Below, piece by piece: positions 43,901 to 50,615 of a stretch of DNA of 50,615 nt. Below the pieces are notes generated by a model. The model saw nothing but the letters and a program-made list of their open reading frames with translations, was not told where the DNA came from and searched no databases. Position 1 is the first letter of the stretch, and every line of letters begins with the position of its first letter. Position numbers and translations under genes: made by a program. Source of the stretch: JBEGQX01 sp041180805 (GTDB lineage Bacteria > Planctomycetota > Planctomycetia > Gemmatales > Gemmataceae); contig JBEGQX010000150.1 in assembly GCA_041180805.1 (NCBI GenBank), positions 1 through 50,615 on the forward strand, in the 5' to 3' direction.

Positions 43901-44194
43901 TTCGCGTTCATACTTGGCGTAGTGCCCCTGGTCATCGCTTCCGGTGCCGGGGCAGAAATGCGAAAAGCCCTCGGGGTTGCTGTGTTTTCAGGCATGCTGG
44001 GGGTCACCATGCTGGGCGTGCTTTTTACCCCGGTGTTTTTCTACATCATCCAAAGCCTGGATGACAAGCCGATCTTCCATTCCAAATGGGCGAAGAATTT
44101 TGGCAGGGCAGCCTATCTGTTATTGTCCATCGCCACCTTGGGACTGTTCGTGCTGTTGCGCAAGGGTACTATCCGCGGAGGGAACAAGGAATGA
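40910..44194 (+). CDS. RND efflux pump, HAE1 family (first of two)
   Basis: 1094 residues. HAE1 hallmarks: N-terminal SNFFIDRPIFASVVSIF, LPIAQYPPVAPPTVQVS, the Asp-Asp pair of TM4 (GIVVDDAIVVVENVE), and the TM10 Lys in VGLCSKNSILIVEFAK, so proton coupling looks intact. GTG is the start and overlaps the adaptor stop. After the usual last TM, the protein extends by about 45 residues with an additional hydrophobic stretch (AAYLLLSIATLGLFVLL), not present in its neighbour. It exports amphiphilic compounds or drugs; substrate unknown. Confidence 0.95.
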   Translation: MISNFFIDRPIFASVVSIFITIAGALALLSLPIAQYPPVAPPTVQVSVVYPGASAQVVADTIAAPIEQQVNGVENMLYMSSTSDNTGLYNLTITFALNTDLNTALVAVQNRVNLAVPQLPKQVQKQGLLIKKKSPNILLAVNFFSPDGRYDDIYLSNYATIHAKDEIFRLDGVGDIAMLGQRDYAIRAWIDPQKIAHLNLGTDDIVKAIQEQNAPISSGRLGQAPSPQSMENQFPFNGLGRLANTEQFGEIILRSSNMDGQSPGTSPKMVKLKDVGRVELGALRYDMDATIDGKPSVAIAVFQLPGTNALDVADRVKRKMAELAKNFPPGLEYIIVYDTTPFISESIMEVFKTLRDAIVLVGIVVLVFLQSWRATIIPLIAVPVAIIGTFAFMAMLGYSVNNISLFGMVLAIGIVVDDAIVVVENVERWLEKGETPKNAARKAMQEVTGPVIAVALVLCAVFIPCSFISGITGQFFSQFAVTISVSTVLSAINSLTLSPALASILLKPHGSKKDILQKFINLVLGWFFWIFEKTFSLCVSTYGWMVGKCLRASFLVLILYGLLVFLTTGLFQKIPKGFIPDQDQGWLLLNVLMPDGASVRRSKEMMTKIEEETLKIPGVGHTMSTSGYSLLFNAFASNNASMFIILDPFEKRKAPGTDARSILAKLNAKIWEINREAKVSILGAPPVPGIGTASGFKLMIEDRGDMGALALQEETEKLLEKKSSIPGLFVFFSLYQARTPQLFADIDREKVRALGVHFQDLNNTLNSLVGSLFVNNFNAFGRFWQVTMMADANFRDQTKSIDLIKVKNDQKTMVPLGSMVRFRDVNGPSMVIRYNLYRSSPVNGFNLPWILSSADAVRVVGETASKTLAPTMGVEWTELSLLQIMESTDFRNKIVFPLAVIFVFLVLSAQYESWSLPLAVILVVPVCIFSALIGTIVGMTGINLFTEIGLVVLVGLCSKNSILIVEFAKDLHEKGQPLKEATIEACKLRLRPILMTSFAFILGVVPLVIASGAGAEMRKALGVAVFSGMLGVTMLGVLFTPVFFYIIQSLDDKPIFHSKWAKNFGRAAYLLLSIATLGLFVLLRKGTIRGGNKE

Positions 44195-47100
44195 TTTCCC
44201 ACTTTTTCATCGACCGGCCGATCTTCGCAACAGTGCTTTCCATTGTTATCACCATTATGGGTGCGGTTGCATTAACAGCCCTGCCGGTGGCCCAATACCC
44301 GGAAATAACCCCGCCCACGGTCATTGTCACCGCAAGCTATCCAGGTGCAAACGCACAGACCGTTCTGGATACCGTGGCCGCTCCGATTGAACAGCAGGTT
44401 TCCGGCGTGGAAAACATGTTGTACATGACATCGCAATGTGCGAACGATGGCAGCTATACCCTGCTGGTTACCTTCAAGCTGGGCATGGATCCGAACATGG
44501 CCCAGGTTCTTGTTCAGAATCGTGTATCGTTGGGCCTTCCCAATGTGCCCGACCTGGTGCAAAGACAGGGTGTGGCCGTGAAGAAAATCTCCCCCAGCAT
44601 CATGATGATCATCAATCTGGTTTCCGAAAAGGACCCGGAAACCAAAAAACCCCTGTTCAACGATCTTTACATGTCCAACTTTGCCACCATCCAGGTGCGC
44701 GATGAACTGCTGCGTCTGCCGGGAGTGGGAAATGTCACCTACATGGGCCAGCGGGATTACTCCATGCGGGCTTGGGTTGATCCGATAAAAATGACTTCCC
44801 TGGGAATTACCACCAAGGAGGTGACGGACTCTCTCAGCCAGCAAAACCTGCAAGTTGCCGCTGGTTCCATAGGTCAGGAACCTGCCCCGAAGGGACAACA
44901 ATTCCAACTGATCATCAACACCCTGGGCAGGCTTATGGATGTGGAACAGTTTGAAAATATAGTCATCCGGTCCGTACCAAGCAAAGATTCCAACCCAGTG
45001 GCTGCAATCGTAAGGCTAAAAGATATTGCCAGGGTCGAACTTGGAGCACAGCAGTACGACCAGATCTGCTCACTGGATGGTGAGCCTTCAGTGGCACTCT
45101 CGGTTTTCCAGCTTCCAGGCTCCAACGCATTGTCCACCGCAAATGGAATCTACAACAAAATGAAGGATTTAAAGAGCCGATTTCCCCCGGGTCTGGACTA
45201 CCGCATTGTTTATGACACCACCCCCTTCATCAAGGATTCGATCTTCGAGGTTTTTAAAACCCTGAGGGATGCGATCATTTTGGTGGGGATTGTGGTTCTG
45301 GTTTTTCTGCAAAGCTGGCGGGCCACGCTGATTCCCCTGATTGCGGTGCCTGTTGCTGTGGTCGGAACCTTTGCAGCGATGGCAGCAGTGGGTTTCAGCC
45401 TGAACAACCTTTCGTTGTTTGGTCTGGTGCTGGCGATTGGCATTGTGGTGGATGACGCCATCGTGGTGGTGGAAAATGTGGAACGATGGTTGCAGGAAGG
45501 CCTAAGTCCCAGGGATGCTGCCCGCAAAGCCATGGAAGAAGTTACCGGCCCCGTTATTGCAGTGGCATTGGTTCTTTGCGCGGTGTTTGTACCATGCGCG
45601 TTCATATCGGGAATTACGGGTCAGTTTTTCCGGCAGTTTGCCATCACCATCTCGGTATCCACCATCATTTCTGCATTTAACTCACTTACCTTGAGCCCGG
45701 CACTCGCGGCTATCCTTTTGAAACCCCACGGAGCCCGCAAGGATATAATCCAGCGGCTCATGGATGTTACCCTGGGATGGTTTTTTTCCATTTTCAACAT
45801 GGTCTTCAACCTTGGCACGAACATGTATGGTGGGATTGTGAGATTCTTCCTGAAGATTTCCATCATCGCCCTGCTGGCTTATGGGGGTTTGCTGTACGCA
45901 ACCTATTACAACTTCAAAATCACTCCCACAGGTTTTATCCCCCCGCAGGACAAGGGTTATCTGCTTGCAAACATCCAGCTTCTGGATTCAGCATCTGTCC
46001 AGCGCACCACCAAGACAGTGGACGCTATCTGCAAAATTGCCCTGGAAACGGAAGGCGTAGCCCATACCGTTGGCATTGCGGGACAATCCCTGCTTATGGG
46101 TACCAATTCACCCAATCTGGGTTCCATCAACATCATGTTGAAACCATTCGAGGAACGCCTTAAGGAAGGTTCCACTGCGGAACTTATAGGGGAAAAAATT
46201 CGTCGCAAATGCATGAAGGAAGTTCCCGAGGCAATGGTTACTATTTTCGGCCCACCCCCGGTGGATGGCCTGGGTACCGCAGGCGGTTTCAAGATGATGA
46301 TCGAGGACCGTGGTCCCCTTGGCATGGAGAGCTTGCAAAAAGCAACCGATACCGTCGTGCTGGAGGGCAATCTTGATCCAAAACTTAAAGGACTCTTTAC
46401 CAGCAGCAGGGCGGATACACCATGGCTTTACCTCGACATTGACCGGGAAAAGGTAGCTGCGGTTGGCCTTTCCATGCAGGATGTCTTTGGAGCCCTGCAA
46501 AGCTATTTTGGATCTTACTATGTGAACAGTTTTAATTTATTCGGCCGGTCATGGCAGGTAAATGTGATGGCGGATGCGCAATTCCGTGGGAACATCAATG
46601 ACCTTTTGCTGATCAAGATTCGCAACAAGCAGGAACAGTCAGTTCCCCTGGGTACCCTGATGACGGTTCTCCCTTCCTCTGGCCCAAACATTCTAATGCG
46701 CTACAACATGTACTCTGCCGCGGCGGTTTATGGAAACAATTCCCCGGGAATCAGCTCGGGACAGGCAGCATTGGAAATGGAAAAAATAGCTAACAAACAC
46801 ATGCCCCGTGACATGGCTTTTGAATGGACCGAACTGACCTTCCTGCAATTCCAAACCGGCAGTACAGCCATGGCGGTATTTGCCCTGGCTGTGGTTTTTG
46901 TATTTCTCGTGCTGGCGGCCCAGTATGAAAGCTGGAGCCTGCCCCTGGCGGTCATTCTGGTGGTTCCCATGTGCCTGCTTTGCAGTGTGCTTGGTGTTCA
47001 GTTATTCAAGATGGATATCAACATCTTCACGCAAATCGGGTTTATCGTCCTGGTGGGGTTGGCCAGCAAGAACGCCATCCTGATTGTGGAATTTGCCAAG

Positions 47101-47406
47101 CAACTGCGTGAACGGGGAAAGGAAATTGCAGAATCCACAGTGGAAGCCAGCAAGTTGCGGCTGCGTCCGATTCTGATGACATCTTTTGCCTTTATTTTGG
47201 GCGTGGTGCCACTGGTGCTTTCCGAAGGTGCTGGCGCAGAAATGCGCAAGGCACTGGGTACAGCAGTCTTTTTTGGCATGCTGGGCGTGACCTTCCTGGG
47301 GATTTTATTCACCCCCATTTTCTTTTATGTCATTGGAAGGTTTTCAAAGGTTTCAACGATACCTGCAGAACCAAGCACCACTCATCAGGCTCCGGAACAT
47401 CATTAA
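44191..47406 (+). CDS. RND efflux pump, HAE1 family (second of two)
   Basis: 1071 residues from ATG 44191, which overlaps the first pump's stop (ATGA); an in-frame ATG at 44086 lies inside the first pump and is rejected. ISHFFIDRPIFATVLSI, LPVAQYPEITPPTVIV, GIVVDDAIVVVENVERWL and VGLASKNAILIVEFAK show an intact HAE1 transporter. It is clearly similar to the first pump but differs in the porter loops. The pair recalls MdtB-MdtC, where two RND pumps form one heterotrimer, though this is inference. Confidence 0.95.
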   Translation: MISHFFIDRPIFATVLSIVITIMGAVALTALPVAQYPEITPPTVIVTASYPGANAQTVLDTVAAPIEQQVSGVENMLYMTSQCANDGSYTLLVTFKLGMDPNMAQVLVQNRVSLGLPNVPDLVQRQGVAVKKISPSIMMIINLVSEKDPETKKPLFNDLYMSNFATIQVRDELLRLPGVGNVTYMGQRDYSMRAWVDPIKMTSLGITTKEVTDSLSQQNLQVAAGSIGQEPAPKGQQFQLIINTLGRLMDVEQFENIVIRSVPSKDSNPVAAIVRLKDIARVELGAQQYDQICSLDGEPSVALSVFQLPGSNALSTANGIYNKMKDLKSRFPPGLDYRIVYDTTPFIKDSIFEVFKTLRDAIILVGIVVLVFLQSWRATLIPLIAVPVAVVGTFAAMAAVGFSLNNLSLFGLVLAIGIVVDDAIVVVENVERWLQEGLSPRDAARKAMEEVTGPVIAVALVLCAVFVPCAFISGITGQFFRQFAITISVSTIISAFNSLTLSPALAAILLKPHGARKDIIQRLMDVTLGWFFSIFNMVFNLGTNMYGGIVRFFLKISIIALLAYGGLLYATYYNFKITPTGFIPPQDKGYLLANIQLLDSASVQRTTKTVDAICKIALETEGVAHTVGIAGQSLLMGTNSPNLGSINIMLKPFEERLKEGSTAELIGEKIRRKCMKEVPEAMVTIFGPPPVDGLGTAGGFKMMIEDRGPLGMESLQKATDTVVLEGNLDPKLKGLFTSSRADTPWLYLDIDREKVAAVGLSMQDVFGALQSYFGSYYVNSFNLFGRSWQVNVMADAQFRGNINDLLLIKIRNKQEQSVPLGTLMTVLPSSGPNILMRYNMYSAAAVYGNNSPGISSGQAALEMEKIANKHMPRDMAFEWTELTFLQFQTGSTAMAVFALAVVFVFLVLAAQYESWSLPLAVILVVPMCLLCSVLGVQLFKMDINIFTQIGFIVLVGLASKNAILIVEFAKQLRERGKEIAESTVEASKLRLRPILMTSFAFILGVVPLVLSEGAGAEMRKALGTAVFFGMLGVTFLGILFTPIFFYVIGRFSKVSTIPAEPSTTHQAPEHH

Positions 47407-47429
47407 TAACAAGCCAGGGCTGTTCTGCG

Positions 47430-47783
47430 TTAATTGGGTTTTGGATGGCTGGAATCAGGCCTGGGCCGTAAGCCCCACCAGTTTATCCCTGTCCCTCCAT
47501 CTGGGTAGCAATTACCAAGGGTGTTCGGCTTGAAGCAGGGAATGGTTTTGTATTTGTAATCATCGCAACCGTTGGGAACAAAATACGGCTTGGTTGGAAC
47601 ACAAGATTTTATCTTGTAGGGGTCGCAACCATTGGGGCAAAAATATTCCCGTTTGGGGGGCATGCTCTTCGTTTTGTAGTCATCCACACATGGCTGGCAG
47701 ATTCTGGCAGTTTCCCCACAATTTCCCAACACCCCCAGTCCAGAAAGCAACAGCAATGCCATCATCATTCGACTGAATCGCAT
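47430..47783 (-). CDS. Small secreted Cys-repeat protein
   Basis: 117 residues with a signal peptide (1-20). Three imperfect repeats of 20-21 residues centre on Cys32-VDDYKTKS, Cys53-DPYKIKS and Cys73-DDYKYKT, and eight Cys occur in the mature part. The C-terminus is Trp/Pro-rich (NWWGLRPRPD). I do not know this family. It lies 4 bases downstream of the outer membrane factor gene in the same direction, so it may be an envelope helper or metal binder for the efflux system. Confidence 0.75.
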   Translation of the reverse strand: MRFSRMMMALLLLSGLGVLGNCGETARICQPCVDDYKTKSMPPKREYFCPNGCDPYKIKSCVPTKPYFVPNGCDDYKYKTIPCFKPNTLGNCYPDGGTGINWWGLRPRPDSSHPKPN

Positions 47784-47787
47784 GGTG

Positions 47788-49344
47788 TTACCTCTTTTCA
47801 GGGTTTGGGTCCAACGGGGTTAGTATCTTTGGCGTTGGGAGCTGTTGCTGTGGTTTTGTTTCGTTCAGCTTTTCACCCTCCGCACAACCATCCAGCCGAA
47901 TTTGCCACCCACCACCCAGAGCACGATAGGTTTTCACCAAGCCACGGGCCTGCAATTGTTGGAACTGTGCAAGTTCGAGTTCGCGGTTAATACGCTTTTC
48001 CTGAACCAGGGAGACGCGGTTAAAATCCGTGGTTCCGGCCCGATACTGCACCAGCACCAGTTCCGAAGCCTTGCGGATCGCATCGACTGAAACAATCATA
48101 TCTTTGACAGCTTCCTGGCCCCTCAAAAAGTCCACCAGGCCGTCCTCAACCTCGGCACCCGCCTTGATTACGCCATCCTGATACCGTGCTATGCAAGCCT
48201 GAAACTTGGCATCCTGCAATTTCACCTGATTGATTAATCTGCCATAGTTCAGAATATTCCAGCTAAAGCCCGGACCCGTCGAACCATAGAACGAAGGAGG
48301 TGTAAACATCGCCAGATTGTTCTGGGCATTGTAACCAAATGAACCATTGATATAGATGTGGGGCAGAAGATCCGCAACCGCTATACCGATCCGGGCACAT
48401 TCTGCGGCGGCTTCTCTTTCCAGCTTGCGCACATCCGGCCGCCGAACTATCAATTGGGCCGGTATACCCGCGGCTATGTCTTTTGGTGGAACAGGTATGG
48501 AAGCCTTGGTGAGTTTCTTCTCAAGGTCTTCCGGGGATATTCCTAGCAGTGTACAAAGCCGGTTGTTTTCTATGCGGGCAAAGCGCTCGAACTGCGGAAT
48601 TTTCGCATAACTTGCGGCAAGGTCACTTTTACCTTGCTCCACATCCAGATCACTGGTCAAACCACCACGAAACCTGGCCTCGGCAACCTGCAAAGTCATC
48701 TTCTGATATTCAATGTTTTCCTTCGTCAGTTCGACAAGCCGGTTGAAATAGCGGTTAAGAACATAGGCCTCACCAATATCGCCCAGAATGGAAACCATGA
48801 CCTCGTCGTAATATTCAATGGATGCATCCAACTGGTCGCTGGAGGATTCGATGGCCCTGCGGTATTTGCCCCAGAAATCCAGTTCCCAAATCAGACCATA
48901 GCCATAATTCCATTGCGGATAGTAATTGGTGGGAATGAACTGCCTGTTGGCGACCGCGGTACTAAGGCCTATTTGCGAGAAACTGCCTTGCATGAACTGG
49001 GACTGGGGCATGAACTCGCCGATGGCGATTCCCAACTCGGCCCGGGATGCCAGTACACGGTAACCAGCCTCCTTCAATTTCAGATTCTGGTTGCTCGCAA
49101 AACAAATCAACTCGTCCAGGTTTGGATCATTAAACGATTTCCACCAGTTGCGGTGTTCTTCCATTCCAGAAGTAATCCGCGTATCCTTGTCACGGTCTAT
49201 CCAGTCTTGTGAGACTGGTGCGGGGGCCTTGGAATATTGGGGGCCTACCTTCAGGCCATTTTTAAAGTAATCCCTTACAGGGTTGCACCCCCCAAGAAGC
49301 ATGGCACAGCTTATCAACAATAAAAGGCTGATTCTATTTACCAT
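47788..49344 (-). CDS. NodT/TolC-type outer membrane efflux lipoprotein
   Basis: 518 residues. The N-terminus ends in the lipobox LGGC (Cys20). The outer-membrane efflux protein pattern is seen twice: LDELICFASNQNLKLKEAGYRV (about 80-100), then LQVAEARFRGGLTSDLDVEQ and the second half LVQYRAGTTDFNRV. It forms the outer-membrane channel of an RND pump. Its coding strand is opposite to the adaptor/pump genes (convergent), so regulation may be independent. Confidence 0.93.
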   Translation of the reverse strand: MVNRISLLLLISCAMLLGGCNPVRDYFKNGLKVGPQYSKAPAPVSQDWIDRDKDTRITSGMEEHRNWWKSFNDPNLDELICFASNQNLKLKEAGYRVLASRAELGIAIGEFMPQSQFMQGSFSQIGLSTAVANRQFIPTNYYPQWNYGYGLIWELDFWGKYRRAIESSSDQLDASIEYYDEVMVSILGDIGEAYVLNRYFNRLVELTKENIEYQKMTLQVAEARFRGGLTSDLDVEQGKSDLAASYAKIPQFERFARIENNRLCTLLGISPEDLEKKLTKASIPVPPKDIAAGIPAQLIVRRPDVRKLEREAAAECARIGIAVADLLPHIYINGSFGYNAQNNLAMFTPPSFYGSTGPGFSWNILNYGRLINQVKLQDAKFQACIARYQDGVIKAGAEVEDGLVDFLRGQEAVKDMIVSVDAIRKASELVLVQYRAGTTDFNRVSLVQEKRINRELELAQFQQLQARGLVKTYRALGGGWQIRLDGCAEGEKLNETKPQQQLPTPKILTPLDPNPEKR

Positions 49345-49448
49345 GTTTCACTCTTGGGAATGACTGCACCAAGGGTCGTTACAACCCTACTCCTTGGAAT
49401 AATCGGCATAACTTGCCATTGGCATTAGAAATTAATTGGGGAAAGGGT

Positions 49449-50615
49449 CTAGAAATCAACTTGAGCCTGAAGTCCCCATGCATTGGCCTGACTTTTTACA
49501 GATGGACTTAAGGGATCTGTGTAACGCATAGGCGAGTTAAGGTAAGCTGGAATATAGTTAAATGTCAGCTTGGTGTAAGGATTCATGTACCAGTTAAAAC
49601 CAAAAGTTGGATCTATTAGAATGCCGCCTTTAACCCCATTGGAATCCAGATTAATGTAATTTAGCCTTGCACAAAGTTCCCATGCGCCACCAAAAGGGTC
49701 GCCTTTTTTAGAATCTTTCTTGGGAATGATACGATCAAACAACGCGAGATTTCTATCATAAGTCCTGTGTTCACCTGTCAAGAACCAGGTGATGAAGAAA
49801 TAACCACCCTGGAATATTGGTGTACGCCCATCGTTCAGGCTAAAAGGAACAATGTCCCCTTCGGCCTGAAAAGAAAAAGGCCCACGAACTATCGCGGTTT
49901 CCAGGTGAAAATCCTGATAATACTTGGTACCGGGATAAGGCTTGCCAGTCCACAAATCATTCTGTGTTGTCAATTGTCTGCCAGTGTTAACCATGGATTG
50001 GTTCTGTCGAAAGCGAGATGTATCTATCTGCCCCTGAATAAGACCAAGCTCGGGTGCATTTCCTCCAAAACGACCCAATTGGATACCTCCATTCGATGGC
50101 CCTATCACTGAATAGGTGGCACCAAAATGCAAAACATCTTCACCCTCGTTTTCATAGTAAAAACAATGGGTACCGCGAAAAGCACCGCCATAGCCGCCAA
50201 CATCGGTCAAATCATTGCCATAGAAATCATTGAATCCACGAAAGCCTGTGACATACCAGGTCCATTTAAGATCTTCGGACCAGTCAAAAAAACCAACACC
50301 TGTCCTTCGAAATGGATGAAAAATAAAAGTGCTTGAACGGTCCATGAAGGGATTGAATCGAAAACTGGTCAGCTCTTCGAGGCTGAAAGGTTGCTTGAAG
50401 TGCCCGATTCGAACATGCCCAAGAAGGGGCACATCTTTAACATCCATATACATGTCCGTAATGGCTGGCCTGCCAAAGCCCCCAAGATCAAATTGAAATC
50501 GGTAATCAACATTTTCTGAAACCGAACCAAACGCTGTCAGACGGGCCCTGCGGATTCCTGTGCCATCTGGTTCGACCCCGGTGGGATTTTCCTCACTTTT
50601 TAGGACCTCGCGATT
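49449..50615 (-). CDS. Phosphate-selective porin O/P-like protein, N-terminus outside window
   Basis: 388 codons are visible; the frame is open to the window edge, so the signal peptide and N-terminus are missing. The start RRARLTAFGSVSENVDYRFQFD, and VRIGHFKQPFSLEELTS, match the OprO/OprP-type porin family. The rest is a beta-barrel with alternating residues, and the last residue is Phe (QVDF), a C-terminal signal typical of outer membrane proteins. It probably transports anions such as phosphate. An internal ATG at 50453 is not the true start. Confidence 0.88.
   Translation of the reverse strand, partial: NREVLKSEENPTGVEPDGTGIRRARLTAFGSVSENVDYRFQFDLGGFGRPAITDMYMDVKDVPLLGHVRIGHFKQPFSLEELTSFRFNPFMDRSSTFIFHPFRRTGVGFFDWSEDLKWTWYVTGFRGFNDFYGNDLTDVGGYGGAFRGTHCFYYENEGEDVLHFGATYSVIGPSNGGIQLGRFGGNAPELGLIQGQIDTSRFRQNQSMVNTGRQLTTQNDLWTGKPYPGTKYYQDFHLETAIVRGPFSFQAEGDIVPFSLNDGRTPIFQGGYFFITWFLTGEHRTYDRNLALFDRIIPKKDSKKGDPFGGAWELCARLNYINLDSNGVKGGILIDPTFGFNWYMNPYTKLTFNYIPAYLNSPMRYTDPLSPSVKSQANAWGLQAQVDF

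Noticed and set aside
49369..49397. Nested inverted repeat (CCAAGG/CCTTGG and AGGGT/ACCCT)
   Set aside because: Short stems with no T tract in either direction; may be chance in the gap between the porin and efflux-channel genes.

Overview
The window reads as a planctomycete chromosome segment. Taxonomic cues are two Cys-type sulfatases, a DUF1080 protein, a TIGR03067-type secreted protein, an NPCBM-domain protein, HtrA-like protein paralogues, several Hanks-type Ser/Thr kinases, and lipoprotein RND efflux parts. This fits a Gemmataceae/Pirellulales-like bacterium, but there is no rRNA marker to fix the genus. Genes are tightly packed with many 4-base ATGA/GTGA overlaps. No tRNA, rRNA, insertion sequence, phage gene or CRISPR array was seen, and no gene-free stretch exceeds about 270 bases.

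Layout. (1) 1-1416: the start of a leftward secreted protein that leaves the window, then metF. (2) 1610-11805, rightward: a seven-gene envelope operon with a Lys/Asp/Gly/Ser low-complexity secreted protein, a second unrecognised secreted protein, an NPCBM protein, one intact HtrA-like protease, two degenerate protease paralogues, and a flippase-like membrane protein. A small orphan gene follows. (3) 12329-28694, leftward: a run of 14 genes. Transcription enters at a STAS anti-anti-sigma factor and an RsbW-like kinase, then mutS, an FHA-like protein, a membrane Ser/Thr kinase, cheB, a Ser/Thr kinase fused to a receiver, cheW, a soluble MCP, cheR (frameshifted), cheA, cheC, cheD and cheY. This is a complete chemotaxis-type phosphorelay mixed with Hanks-kinase signalling; no flagellar gene is visible. 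(4) 28926-32741, rightward: a zinc-ribbon/TusA-like protein, a DsrE-family protein, a TusA-MetE fusion, a glycosyltransferase and a DJ-1/PfpI protein, closed by a strong terminator. (5) 32878-39595, rightward: small membrane proteins, then secreted catabolic proteins (SGNH hydrolase, two sulfatases, SMP-30/gluconolactonase, DUF1080), suggesting sulfated-polysaccharide processing. (6) 39729-49344: an RND efflux system with one adaptor and two tandem HAE1-type pumps on +, and its NodT/TolC-type outer membrane factor plus a Cys-repeat secreted protein on -. (7) 49449-50615: a leftward phosphate-selective-porin-like gene whose N-terminus lies outside the window.

The most unusual points are the TusA/DsrE/TusA-MetE cluster (possible sulfur-carrier coupling to a zinc-dependent methyltransferase), the graded loss of catalytic residues across three consecutive HtrA-like genes, the kinase-receiver fusion locked by ATGA overlap to cheB, and a cheR broken by one base in a seven-base homopolymer.
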